Shown here: piece by piece, positions 24,501-35,458 of the stretch
Position numbering within the stretch: position 1 is the first letter of the stretch
Layout of the letters: every line of letters starts with the position of its first letter
NCBI GenBank assembly: GCA_011009095.1
Contig: VTPC01000606.1
Coordinates: 78,498 to 142,497 of the forward strand
Reading direction: 5' to 3'
Origin: Ignelater luminosus
Lineage: Eukaryota > Arthropoda > Insecta > Coleoptera > Elateridae
DNA: 64,000 nt
Notes under the pieces: generated by a model
What the model was told of the DNA's origin: nothing
What the model saw: only the letters and a program-made list of their open reading frames with translations
Database searches by the model: none
Position numbers and translations under genes: made by a program

Positions 24501-24880
24501 AGTTCGCAGGGACCGTATTTGGCCCGCTGGGTTGTAATTGCCCATTTCCGTTCTATATAGTATAAGCAGTTGTTAGTGCCAAAACAAAGTGTCGAGTTTA
24601 AGAAGGTTTTGGTCAAATTTACAATTATTGTTGATAATTAGTTTCTATAGAGGGCAATTCTACTTCAAGTGAGTCTGCTCTATCGTTTTCCATAGGTAAA
24701 ACATGAGTTGCGAACTTTAAACTTTAACCCATTAATTTAGTCTACAAGGTTTATTATGTGATGTATTTCTATTTTTTTTTTACTAGGAACTAGGTTAGAT
24801 AATGAAACAAAAGGTATTTATAAGAAAAGTTTTAAAAACTCTATTTTGCATCAAAAATACAGGTGGGGGGGCTTTAAGTG
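21600..24880. other. Unassigned AT-rich DNA
   Basis: No gene recognised. It contains a CA-rich simple repeat at about 23020-23042. The rest is AT-rich with short motif-less open frames on both strands. Confidence 0.45.
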
Positions 24881-24920
24881 GACGTTATACGTTTCATAAC
24901 CATTACGATTGTGATATCCA

Positions 24921-25595
24921 TTATTTGTGATATAAAAGAAAACAATGCTTTGGATGTAAACCAGTATCACATTTACAGCAGATAAACTGAGATTTCTTGC
25001 CACATTGACCACAGCGTCTGTCGCTTCCGAAATATTTGATCCAATGATTTAGTTTGTCACATCTTTTAGAAAACAGAGCGCCAAATATCTTCTAAACGAC
25101 AGTAAGTCACTACAGTTGGGGTAGTAATCTTTCGCATTAGTAACCAACAATTTTACAATAGCCACGTCAATCAGATAGGCAAATATGGGCCACCATCACT
25201 TACACTGGCGCATTCTAGTGCGATAACGAGCAATCAACATATCAATTCTATCAACGCTACCCCTTCCTTTATTGTAACTGTGGAAAATCTTTGGCTGTGG
25301 TACCGAAACTTTGGATCGGACTTCACTTTGAATATCGAGTAACAGATTTTATCTCAGTACTATCAAAATTTGAGGCCGCAGTGACTACTTTATTGTCTTT
25401 CCACTGAAAAACAGTAACATCTTTGCAATTCCTGTAATCAAATTCATCACATTTCGCTTTTCTCCAGTCTTTTGAATTTTTCAAGGGACATTTGGCCAAT
25501 CGGTTTTCACCAACCGTTGCCGTTGCGCAGTATCCTATTTCAGGTATTTTCTTAACAGATATATGAATGTGAAGTCATTATCAAAAAAGAATTTA
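24921..25595 (-). pseudogene. piggyBac transposase relic, C-terminal half
   Basis: After the foldback insertion, the minus strand resumes with FDNDFTFIYLLRK (family form FDNFFTS), then IGYCATATVGENRLAKCPLK and NKVVTAASNFDSTEIK. A frameshift leads to VPQPKIFHSYNKGRGSVDRI, corresponding to the YNxxMGGVDRxD block with its Asp kept, and WWPIFAYLIDVAI. The C-terminal zinc-binding domain is well preserved: RCGQCGKKSQFICCKCDTGL, then HPKHCF, ending at the TAA at 24923-24921. Stops and shifts show it is dead, yet this domain is the least decayed part. Confidence 0.88.
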
Positions 25596-25597
25596 TA

Positions 25598-26494
25598 CAG
25601 TGTGTCCCTATTTCGATGCTCACTATTGGGATCTCGGAAATTGTAAGGATACGAAGTCCGTTAAATTAGAAAAGTTTTGGCTATTTTGGAGATCAGTTTA
25701 CTTATGCTTTTGTTTTTTCAAAAAAGTTCACGGCTTATTAGATATTTGTTAAAAACGAAATTATCTTATTTTGTTTAAGTGAAATATCTCAGGAACGAGC
25801 AAAGATAAAAAAGAACAGCAGAGGGTGTTTTAGAGAATTTACTCCAAAACACAAAAAAAATTATTTTCGCAATTGTTTTTTGTTTTACTTCGGCGGTGAA
25901 ACGTAAATCCAAATGTTTTCTAATGGAACGCCTACTTGATTTCCATATTACTGAACTGCACCCCTTAAATGCTTTTCCGTGATACATGGTTTGACATAGT
26001 TATTCTTTTGTTTTACCGAGTTATGAAGTGAAAATCATTTTTCATCATAGTGTGCCGTGACATCTAACACACGAAATCGTGGAGTTTTATCAAAGAAATT
26101 CATTTGTTATGCAAAAATTGCTAAAACAAAATAAATACGCTTTTATGGGGCATTAGATGCTTAGTTGATGCTATCTGTGAACGCTCAGTAAAGTATCTTA
26201 AAAGCGTCTTTTGTTTTAGCAATTGGTACATAACAAATGTAATTTATCTGACAAAAATCATTGATTTTCATATGTTTAAATCCATGGCGCACTAAGTGGG
26301 AAAGGCTTTTTATTTAAAAAAAATAAGATAATTTCGTTTTTAGCAAATATCCAGTAGCCGTGAACTTTTTTGAAAAAACAAAATCATAAGTAAACTGATC
26401 TCCAAAATAGCGAAAACTTTTCTAATTTAACCGACTTAGTATCTCTTGCAATTTCCGAGATCCCAATAGTGAGCATCGAAATGTGGACACACTG
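25598..26494. mobile_element. Foldback element 2 (TA target), inside piggyBac relic
   Basis: The ends are CAGTGTGTCC, the same ten bases as the 2041 element, with TA at 25596-25597 and 26495-26496. The left arm (about 25598-25785) matches the reverse complement of the right arm (about 26308-26494) closely; for example GCTCACTATTGGGATCTCGG is present in both. Further inverted segments lie inside (around 26100-26145 against 26195-26240). No transposase motif is seen. Its insertion interrupts recognisable piggyBac protein blocks. Confidence 0.9.
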
Positions 26495-26496
26495 TA

Positions 26497-27424
26497 TGCC
26501 ATATCTCGGCCATTTTTGTTAGCTTCAAGATCACATTTCTACCTACACCAATGTTTTTATTGGGAATATCACTATTTGTTTGAAAGAATATGTCGTTTTT
26601 CGCCATAATAGGGAATCATACTCTCGTCAATGCTAAAGTTTTCTTCAAATCCACCGTAGTTTCGGAAATTCTCATTTAAGCTTGTTGATTATAGAGGTTT
26701 CAGTCTGTAAAGCTTGTCGCTTGGATCCAATTTGGAATTATCTTGTCGGTGCAATTGCGTCAAAGTAATGCAGGCAAATACTTTCTGCCAGAATTGTAGG
26801 CGCGTCGGGCTCTATTGCCACATTCTGAGAGTAATAGGGCCCCGAAAGTCACATACAAATTCTTCTTTCATGAACTTGAGATTTTTATTTTTCTGCATCG
26901 CATATTGTTTGGTTTGTTCGATTATATTACTAGTAATTTCATCAGCAAAGAATAAATTAAAAGAATTTACAAGTGTAGCATTTGAAGTCTATTTCTTCAA
27001 AGGAGTTGGCACTGGAATGCATATTGTGTTCATATAGAACTGAGGATTGGAAGACTTAGTCCATGAGTAGGTAGTTTTCTTTCTTCTTAAATGAGGCGTT
27101 AGCTGTGTTAGACAATTTACTTTTTTTCGTTTCTGACTCACCATCTACAGTAGAGGCCTTTACAAAATGAGAAAGAGGTAACTCATCTTAAGAAGTTTTA
27201 GAACTAATTCTCGATGTTGAACCTACTGGTTCAGAAATGCACCGAGTTTGTAATGTTGGTAGATGGTTAACATTACCAACATGATCGTCGTCAGATAGGT
27301 CACTATCCTGATCAGTTTCTTTAACATCAACAGGAGGCGTCGTATAGATGTTTCCCGTCTCAATGTCATCATTGTCTTCCTCTATAAGTTGGTATAACGC
27401 TAATCTAAAAACAATCTGCATCAA
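26497..27424 (-). pseudogene. piggyBac transposase relic, N-terminal half
   Basis: On the minus strand the start region is acidic (EEDNDDIETGNIYTTPP, then DSDLSDDDHVGNVNHLP), matching the acidic N-terminus of piggyBac-type transposases. Next comes LFFADEITSNIIEQTKQYAM (about 26955-26900), then a broken stretch, then DKLYRLKPL. The first catalytic region IDESMIPYYG is at 26631-26602, with its Asp retained. Several stops separate these blocks and the frame collapses before the foldback insertion. The family is recognised from the order and spacing of motifs; the protein is inactive. Confidence 0.83.
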
Positions 27425-27429
27425 TTATA

Positions 27430-28135
27430 GTCTTGCATTGCACTTACCTCCCTCCACGTGTGCTGTACAGCTCAGGAACCGTTATAAATAAAAAAGGCTT
27501 GTAAATTTAATAAAATCATTTAAAACAATATCAAACACCAAAAACTAACCTACAACACTTCTAACATAAAATATAAACCATTGCAACTGGCAAAACTTTG
27601 AAATACCAACCATACGGTCTGTTAAGATATTTTAAATTAAATTTAAATATTTGAATTTATTATGTCAGAGCACCATCTGTGGCTGCGCTTCGGAACAAAC
27701 ACACACACAAGGAGAGAATCAAGATGGCTGCCGTAAGAATAAACGTATATTGTGCGTACTAAAATAAAATTTATTTATGTAATGTAAAACATTAATAAAC
27801 CAGCATAAAAACGATTATACAATTCATTATGTTATTTATACACGGTCTAAAATGTCACAGTCCGTTAAAATGGACATTGCACACTAATGGTTTAAACAAT
27901 ACTCTAGTAGACCAAAACCGTTACTTCTAATGAAATTGTTTAAAAGTACACAAAATTGTATTAAACGATTATCTATTGAAGTTAGATAGTGAATCTTTCA
28001 ATCACCATTTTGTTATTTTCCTTCACGCCATTGAAAAGTGCCTCCAGAAGTTCTGCTATAACTGAGCTCCAAATATGCTAGCACCTACCCTGATCTGCAT
28101 ATTCTTTTACGTCTGCAATAACATGACGTAGTTCG
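27430..28135. other. Unassigned AT-rich DNA
   Basis: No gene or repeat recognised. It may include the 5' end of the piggyBac element (TTAA candidate near 27872). Confidence 0.4.
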
Positions 28136-28139
28136 CAAT

Positions 28140-28790
28140 CTTCAATTAATAATATGAGGATTGTTTAGTGTCTACGAGTGTTCAAAGTAAATTCCCAGTG
28201 TTTTTCTTGGATATTTAGACATTTTCTAACATTGTGGAAATTCACACTTGTAAGTCCTTAGACTCCAGTTTTAAATTTTCAATTTTGTAATTCTAAGTGT
28301 ACTTTTTGTAAAATCAGTGTAGTGCCACGGGCTACCTAAAGATTCTTCTACACTTCCAATGGCATGACGTAATTAGTTATTTAGAACTAATAATCTGTTG
28401 CTTGTTTAGTGTCTTAGAATGTTTAGAGTAGATTTCCAGCTTTTTTCTCTAAATTCTCAGCGTTCTTTTAAGAATTTCCAGACATTTAATAACATCATGG
28501 AAACCTATACTGCTAAGTTCCTAAATTCACCTGGCAACTTAGCAATTTTGGATTCTCTAGACGTACTCTTTGTACAATCAACCTAGTGTGAGGGGCTACC
28601 TAAAGATTCTTTTAAGACTTCGGATGGCATGATGTATTTCTTACTTAAAAACTCATAACCTGTTGGTTATTTAGTGTCTTCGAGTGTTTAGAGTAAATTT
28701 CCAGATTTCCAGACATTTAATACCATTATGAAAAAGTTGACCAGCAACTTTACAATTTTACAAATTCTAGACGTACTTTTTGTAGTAGGT
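28140..28790. repeat. Satellite A, left block (about 270 bp units)
   Basis: Repeated landmarks include CTACCTAAAGATTCTT (near 28332 and 28601), GGCATGACGTAATT or close variants, GTTTAGTGTC followed by GAGTGTT, and CCAGACATTTAATA. Spacing of the first landmark is about 269 bp. Units are moderately diverged. Confidence 0.75.
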
Positions 28791-28794
28791 GCGC

Positions 28795-29448
28795 TTAAAG
28801 TAGTGAGAATTAATGTTGGCATAACAGACGGCTACAGAAACAAATGCTTTCGCCAATTTTACAGATTCAAAAAGACACCGGCGTAAATGTGAATGGTATT
28901 ACGGGAGTTTCCTGGACAGAAGCAAGAAGTTGAAGTCGTTCGTCATTTTAAAAACAAATGTGTGCTGGATGCAACGATTTAGCGAGTTAGAAAAGGAGGA
29001 GACCTGGGTCTTCTGTTTTAAGAACTCCCACACACAGGCAGATTTCTAATTGTAAATTCTCAAGATCAGTGTCACATAGGAAAGTGCTAAGTAAGAAATT
29101 GGTACTTCTCAAATCGAGTTGACCAGTGAATATGAGATTACCTACAACATTCTGAGAGATAAAAGGCATCAAAATACATTCCAAGACAATTTCTCGGGAT
29201 TCCCAAAATGTATAGAAAATTACGCCGAACAAATTTAAAATTTTCCCGAAAGACAACGGAATCAAATCCACCGAACGAACAAAAATCATTTCCAATTTGA
29301 GAATGTTTGGTTAAGAGATAGAAGGTTAATCAATTCAAAACTTGAAAATGAGAATGCGAGAGCAAATGAAATTAAAAAAAAGATATATGCATGTTGTCCA
29401 AGACATGAAGGGGGTAGAGTTAGAAGAAAAAAAGAAAAATTGAAAATG
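28795..29448. other. Unassigned block interrupting satellite A
   Basis: This stretch does not resemble the satellite units on either side and breaks a unit in mid-phrase. A 102-codon open frame on the minus strand (29295-28987) is long for this AT-rich sequence, but I recognise nothing in it. No inverted ends or target duplication are obvious by eye. It could be an insertion of an unknown element or a diverged unit. Confidence 0.4.
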
Positions 29449-29449
29449 A

Positions 29450-29632
29450 AGGGCCTCTTTCAACATGGGTTACTTAAAAATTCCGTTAGATTTCGAAGGG
29501 CATGACGTAATTCGTATTGTTGGTTATTTAGTGTGTTTGAGTGATCAGAGTAGATTTCCAGCGTTTTTTTGAATTCTGAGCGTTCTTTTTACATTTCCAA
29601 AGCCCATATCTGTAAAATTGACGAGCAACTTT
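29450..29632. repeat. Satellite A, middle block ending in LINE target duplication
   Basis: One further satellite unit (GGTTACTTAAAAATTCC, GGGCATGACGTAATTCG, GATTTCCAGCG). Its last 30 bases (29603-29632) are duplicated perfectly at 32265-32294 on the far side of the LINE. Confidence 0.75.
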
Positions 29633-31590
29633 CTTCTTTCGAATCCCAAGCATACTTCCTGCATCCTTCCGAACATTGTCTCTCCGCCGGATCCTAGGTC
29701 TTCCTCTGGTTCTACATCCTATCCTGTCGCCTCTCAGAATTTTTCTAGGTATTCGTTTCTCTGGCATTCTTACATGTCCGGTCCATCTTAGTCGTTGTAT
29801 TTTCATGAAATCGACTATATCGACATCTTTGTGTATCTGCCTCAGCTCATAGTTATGCCTGATTCTCCATCTATCATTCTCCCCCACTGGTCCATATATT
29901 CTTCTCAGAACTCTTCTTTCAAAGATCTCCTCTGTTTTCCATGCGAGGGTCCACGTTTCACATCCATATGTGACAATAGGGCTTATATATTGATTTTAGT
30001 GTCTCTCTGTATCGGCTTGGATCTTAGGATAGGATTTAGAAGGTAAACTACTCTGTTACCCTACATAGTTCTATTCCGTATTTCTTGTGTTATATCGTTA
30101 TTGATATTTGAGTAGCTCCCCAGATGCGTAAGCTCTTGCACTACTTCGATGTTGTCATTATCCATACTCCAGTTTTGACCCAGTCTTGCTTTTGTTTTTA
30201 CTTCCATCGCCTTTGTTTTACTTACAATGATTTCTAATCCGATTTTTGTGGACTTTTGTTTAATTCTTCTTCTTCTTCTTCTTCATATCCTTCTTTTAGA
30301 GCTCTTTTAGATCTTGCAATTAGGTCTAGATCATCGGTATGTTTCACAATTTGACTCTCTTGGTTTAGGATAGTTTCATTAGCATCTACATTTGTGGTTC
30401 TGACGACCTTATCAAGAGCGATATTAAAAATCAAGGGGTCCAGGCCATCTCCTTGCCTCCAACCTTGTTTAATTTGAAAATCTTCTGAGGTATATTGTTG
30501 GATTTTAACGATTCCTTTAGCTTCTTCCATCGTTATTTGTGTCAGTCTGATGAGTTTGTCTGGTACGCCAATTTCCTTCATCACTGAATGTAGGGAGTTT
30601 TCTTTGGATACTATCATAGGCTTGCCTTGAGTCTCTAAAAACTTGGTAGAGGGCTGTCTTAAATTCCCATGCCTTCTCGATTATCTGTCTGACTGTGAAT
30701 AGCTGGTCCATGGTGGATCGTCCCTTCCGAAAGCCAGCCTGTTCTTCAGCATAGGGAGTTATTCTTCGTTGTAGCAGTTCCGTGAGAAATTTGTATGCTA
30801 CAGATAACAGCGAAATACGTCGATAGTTTTTGCATCTTAGCTTTCCTCCTTTCTTGTATATTGGGTAGATCACGGCTGTGTTCCATTCATCTGGCATGTG
30901 TTCGTCTCTCCTTATCTTAAATATTAGCCGGTGTATCTGTTCAGTCAGTTTGTTACCTCCAAATGTTATCAGTTCTGCCGGAATGTTGTCTATTCCTGGG
31001 GCTTTATTATTTATCTTACTTAACGTCGGTCGGTTCTTTCAGCTGCTGTTGCACATTGCTAACCGTCAGTGGTTCCTTTTGTTCTTGTACATAAGATGTC
31101 CCATTGAGATGCGTGTCGAAATATATTCTCCATCTCTCAAGTCATCTTCCGTATTTACTAATGTTTCACCTTCTGGGTTCTTAATCATGGTTTCCTTGGG
31201 CCGGTATCCTTTTAGTTGTTTGATACCTTTACAGAATTTTTTTGCCTCTCTAGCGTCATGCAGTTCTTGTATCTTTCCAATTTGATTTTCTAGTTGTTGA
31301 AGCTTTTTTGTGCATATGTTCTTTGCTATTCCCCTTAGATCTTCTTACTCCTCTCTTCTAGCTCTTGTTCTCCTTTGCATCCATTTCATTCTGGCTTCCT
31401 TTCTTTTAGTAACTGCCCTTTTGCATTCTTCGTCATACCATTCTTTCCTCTCCGGTCGTTCTTGTTTTCTTATTACTTCCTCTTCTTTTAATTGCTGCCC
31501 AGAGGCTTCCACCGATTGCATCGTCTCTGGATCCTCCTCCATTCTTTCCATTTCCTGGTCCATTTTTTCTCTGTATATAATCATCATGTT
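29633..31590 (-). pseudogene. LINE reverse transcriptase relic
   Basis: On the minus strand, a linker with KEWYDEECKRAVTKRKEARM (31587-31345) is followed by a gap in reading frame. Then come MPDEWNTAVIYPIYKKGGK (30897), YRRISLLSVAYKFLTELL, AGFRKGRSTMDQLFTVRQI, QGWRQGDGLDPLIFNIALDK and HTDDLDLIARSKRALKE (motif C, normally YADD). The C-terminal part reads NDRWRIRHNYELRQIHKD, LRWTGHVRMPEKRIPRKIL and RTRGRPRIRR, where the element ends. The changed motif C and the frameshift near 30560 make it inactive. Confidence 0.87.
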
Positions 31591-31668
31591 TTCGTCATTT
31601 TTTAAGTCATCTTGGCTCTATTTCCTGATTTTTTATTTATCTTACTGATTCTCTGTCTTGGTTTTGTC

Positions 31669-32264
31669 TTAATAGTGATCCGATTCCGATGCCACACCTC
31701 TATAGCTTCTGATATTCATTATGTTTGAGTATGATCTACTGTCTACTTTTACATGATTAATCGTCGGGTGACATCCACATTCCCTTATGTATCTTCTTGT
31801 GTGGGAATGTTGTGCCCATGACTCGTAGATTATTGCTCGCAGCGAACTGTATTGCTTTCTCGCCGTTGTCATTGAAGCTATGCTTGCCAACTACCTGTAT
31901 GTATTCCGGCTCTGTTCCTATTTGTGCATTGAAATCTCCTACCACCAGTTTGATATCATTGTTAGGAGTCTTATCCACTTAACCTTCTAGCAGTGCGTAG
32001 AATTCCTCTTTTTCTTTTTCCTCTTTGTCCTCTGTAGGTGGGTGTATAGAGAACACGGATAGATTTTGGAATCGCATTCGGACAGGAATATAGCATATCC
32101 TGTCGCATATTGGTTTGAATTAATTACAATCGGTTGCACTCTACTGTGCACACTGAACCCACATTGAAACTCATGTTTGTTGGTGGATCCACCACTATAG
32201 TATATCTTTATGGACCCACAGCCTGGCCATCTGATTTCTGTTATGTCCAGGTCATACTTTTCAA
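31669..32264 (-). pseudogene. LINE endonuclease relic
   Basis: The minus strand begins in the middle of the domain: KYDLDITEIRWPGCGSIKIY, then GSTNKHEFQCGF. A stretch of broken frames follows, then LVVGDFNAQIGTEPEYIQVV (catalytic GDFNA block intact), SFNDNGEKAIQFAASNNLR, FPHKKIHKGMW and, in another frame, SYRGVASESDHY (catalytic SDH region). The first catalytic motifs are lost by 5' truncation. At least three frame changes are present. Confidence 0.85.
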
Positions 32265-32490
32265 CCCATATCTGTAAAATTGACGAGCAACTTTACAATT
32301 TTGTAAATTCTATACGTAATTTCTGTACAAGCCTAGTGCTACGGGTTACCTGAAAGTTCTTTTAGACTTTGAATGGCATGACGTAATTATTTAGTGATGC
32401 CTACCAGCGGTTTTTTTTTAGAATTTGCAACGGTTTTTCCATACCTTTAAGACATTTAATGACATTATGAAAACTCATACCTGTAAGTTC
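32265..32490. repeat. Satellite A, right block beginning with LINE target duplication
   Basis: It continues the satellite after the LINE: CAATTTTGTAAATTCTATAC, GGGTTACCTGAAAGTTCTT, GAATGGCATGACGTAATT and GACATTTAATGACATTATG. The first 30 bases are the second copy of the target duplication. Confidence 0.75.
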
Positions 32491-32494
32491 CTAA

Positions 32495-35455
32495 GTACGA
32501 GTTGCAAGAAGCTTTATCGGCGACATCTAATGATGGTTATTAGTAATAACCGTCACCAGCACTACAGTCCTATGCGATTTGCAAATTTGGCAAGTTGCCA
32601 CAGGCACCGCGGTGACTATGCACTGCACAGTAGCGAATAAGGTAACTGAAATTGACGTTTGTTGGTGGAGGGCAAAGCCCAACCGTAACCCGCCACAGTT
32701 CACCTGGTGAAATGAAACTAAAAGTTGATTACCACAGGAGACTTAGTGGATTCACCAAAAACTTTGCAGTCAGAAGGTTGAACGGAAAAAATCGTAAAGC
32801 CAGAAATGAGACATTTTTCTCTTTGCTTAACAAAACTCACTTGTAATCGAATGAAATTGCTCAGTACGCAGTGCTTTTGAGTGGTTATAACGTTAATGCT
32901 ATACTACGGTCATGATCACTTTAATTTTTGCGTTTGTTGGATGGCTTTAACACACGATTCGAGATTTTTAAATTGCATTTCTTTATCAATGTTACTCATG
33001 GAGGTTGGTGCACAATCCTGAGCCATCTAGGATGATCTAACCGAAGTGGATCCTGATGCTGGACTAGTACAGTTGACTTAATGAAAGACGGCGCCGGACA
33101 ATATTTTATGCAAGGCGTCCAAATGAAAATACAGCTCGACTCTAACCAGATTAGGTTAGCTTAAGAAAGTTTCGACCATAGTGCAAAAACTAACAAGCTA
33201 GAAAGTCGCTGCTTTACTTAAAAGGACTTTTTATAAAACAAAATGTATAAAAACCACTAACTAATAGTATCAGAACAGATACCTAAAGAGGAGATATTCA
33301 TATCAACTTGAAGTCAGATTGTAAAAATTAGCAAATTATGGACTCACCCTGTACTTTTAATTGTTTCTATACTGTGCTGTCAGATAAAAGATATGATTAC
33401 TATGAACTAGCCATTACGCGTTTGTTACTTACATTTGTAGAGATTGTAAAAGTGAACAATATTACATTCCAGTAAGCCAGAGTAATGTTATTTACATTTA
33501 GATTTCGCAGCCTTGATACCGCAACCCATTACATTAATGAATAATTCTTTCTGTACGAGAGAACGGTTTTTATAAATTTCTCTAATAAAATTTATTATAA
33601 ACATCCGCAGATTAATTAATTATCCTATCTCTCCTTCTTTTTTAATCGGGAAAAAATAAATTAACGATGAAACAAGTTGTTTTTATAATAAAAACTTTGC
33701 TGGTAATAAGAGAGAAGATAGTATAGCGCGCCGTTTGGCATCCACTATTAAAAAACTTTTCCTCAGATATATGGCTGTTTGGACCGTGCCGAACAAAACT
33801 TGGATTTATGGAGGCTCTGCGGGTTATTGATTTGATCTCAACGATGTGGACTTTTACCTACTTTTAAGTCCCGTGATATCGAGCAGAAATATTTTTATAG
33901 CTACATCGTCCTGAAAGTTTACTTTTTTCCCTTTTTAAGTGGGTTAATTTTTTATTATTTATGTCTTTGTTTTTTCTTGTCCTAGCCGAGAAAAACAAAG
34001 TCCGTATAAAATATAATATCGAAAAAGAAAAATTGTATACGTATGTGTATGTTTATCTATGTATGTGTATACGTGTCTACCTACATAGGGAAAATCTTTT
34101 AAAATTCATATCTCAAAAGTAAGCTGCTGTCATTCTGTGTAAAATTCTCTTCGACTCGGTCGACAGCGCGTTAACACTAGTGTAAATGTTAGCTTAGCGA
34201 TGTCGGTGGTGTTTTTATTGACGGATACTCGGATGATTTATCTCCTCAATAACATACGTCAGTTGAACAAACTGCTAAAGCACCTGTTATCACAGCACTT
34301 CTACTTTTCCACAAATTCTACGTAAATATGAAACTGGATCCTTTCATTGAACTTGAATTTACACATTCCAAATGAAAAATTTCGAGCACCACTCGTTTCG
34401 TAATAATAATTTGAACATTATTGCGTTCGTTTCTTGTTGATTTAAAATTAACATTCTAAAACTAATTAAACTTTATAATATTTACACTAAAATTTATTTT
34501 GTGATTTATTATGACGAGGGTAAAATTAATTTCCAAACCCATTTTCCCCTTCGGTTAATGACGATTCTTAAACGTAACGGCAGATATTAATGTTAAATAT
34601 TATTATCCATAATTGTACTACAATTAAAGCTTTTCAATCTTTAAAAAAGCTTGAAAGAAAGAAATAAATAAATAAATAAATTGTGCAGTAATTATCGCAA
34701 GTCAAACGAACAGAATTGCAGAGAAGATGGGTGCTAAAAATACGTCAAAGAAATTTAAACCAAATCCAACAAGAGTACAGCATCCAACAAGGAGGGAAGG
34801 ACTAAGCATATTATCCTTTGAGGTGCATTCCGTACACGGATCGCCCTAGCGAGGAGCGCTGAGACAGCGGCACGTGACACGCATACCCACATACATGCCT
34901 ACATTCATCTCTCTCAGAAACACGGCCAGCGTATAACTCTGCAGGAAAAAGAGAAATTAGAGTTAAAATAAAAAATCACTAAAACGACAGAATTAGCTAG
35001 AAATATTGTCGTGAACGCACACAACAGAAAATTCCTTCTTTGAATAATCTTGAATCGTCTTTTGAGAGATTCGATTGTCTTCTCGAATTTTAGAAATATG
35101 AAATTGCAATAATTTCAAATTCAATACTCGAGAAATTATTTATAATTAGTTATTGCTTGAGTTCTTTATTTCTAATGCATTAACGAGGAACATCTTGTTG
35201 ATTATTATCGCTGACAGTATGAAATTTGCGTCTTTTTATGTAAAACTCAAACCTTTATGTCTTCTCTCATTTACATTTGCTTTAATTTATTATAATATTG
35301 TTTGGTACATTCCGTATTTAAAGTAGATAAATTTTGTCGAGTACGCCTCTGGTATCCTTCGATAACTTATCTAATTACTCTAAATATGGTAAGATTAGTA
35401 GAGGATAGGATAGGACACCGTCATGTAGTTGATTCTGCTATTCGTATTTATTATT
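32495..35455. other. Unassigned AT-rich DNA
   Basis: No gene recognised. It contains a TATGTG-rich simple stretch at about 34025-34085, an AAAT tetranucleotide run near 34663-34682 and a CG-containing patch at about 34830-34890. The mix of patches could include regulatory DNA, but nothing specific can be claimed. Confidence 0.45.
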
Positions 35456-35458
35456 CCT

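Larger units (their letters stand above)
24921..27424 (-). mobile_element. piggyBac-type transposon relic, split by a foldback element
   Basis: Minus-strand transposase blocks run from the N-terminus (27424) to the C-terminal cysteine-rich domain (stop TAA at 24923-24921), interrupted exactly at a TA by the 897 bp element at 25598-26494. Outer ends are not certain. TTAA occurs at about 24883 and again at about 27870, each followed inward by GGAC-containing sequence, a weak candidate for the terminal repeats of the original element. Confidence 0.85.
29633..32264 (-). mobile_element. LINE (RTE-like) copy with perfect 30 bp target duplication
   Basis: The element lies between identical 30-base direct repeats (29603-29632 and 32265-32294; start CCCATATCTG, end GAGCAACTTT), which belong to one satellite A unit, so removing the LINE and one repeat restores the array. 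It is 5'-truncated inside the endonuclease. Its 3' end also stops early, just after the LGIR motif that normally precedes about 40-60 more codons. There is no poly(A), only a short purine-rich end (GAAAGAAGAA on the minus strand). Confidence 0.88.

Noticed and set aside
30878-31648. Plus-strand open frames of 135 and 112 codons rich in Ser, Leu and Phe
   Set aside because: They are antisense to the LINE RT and linker; their composition reflects the opposite strand of Lys/Glu/Arg-rich coding sequence.
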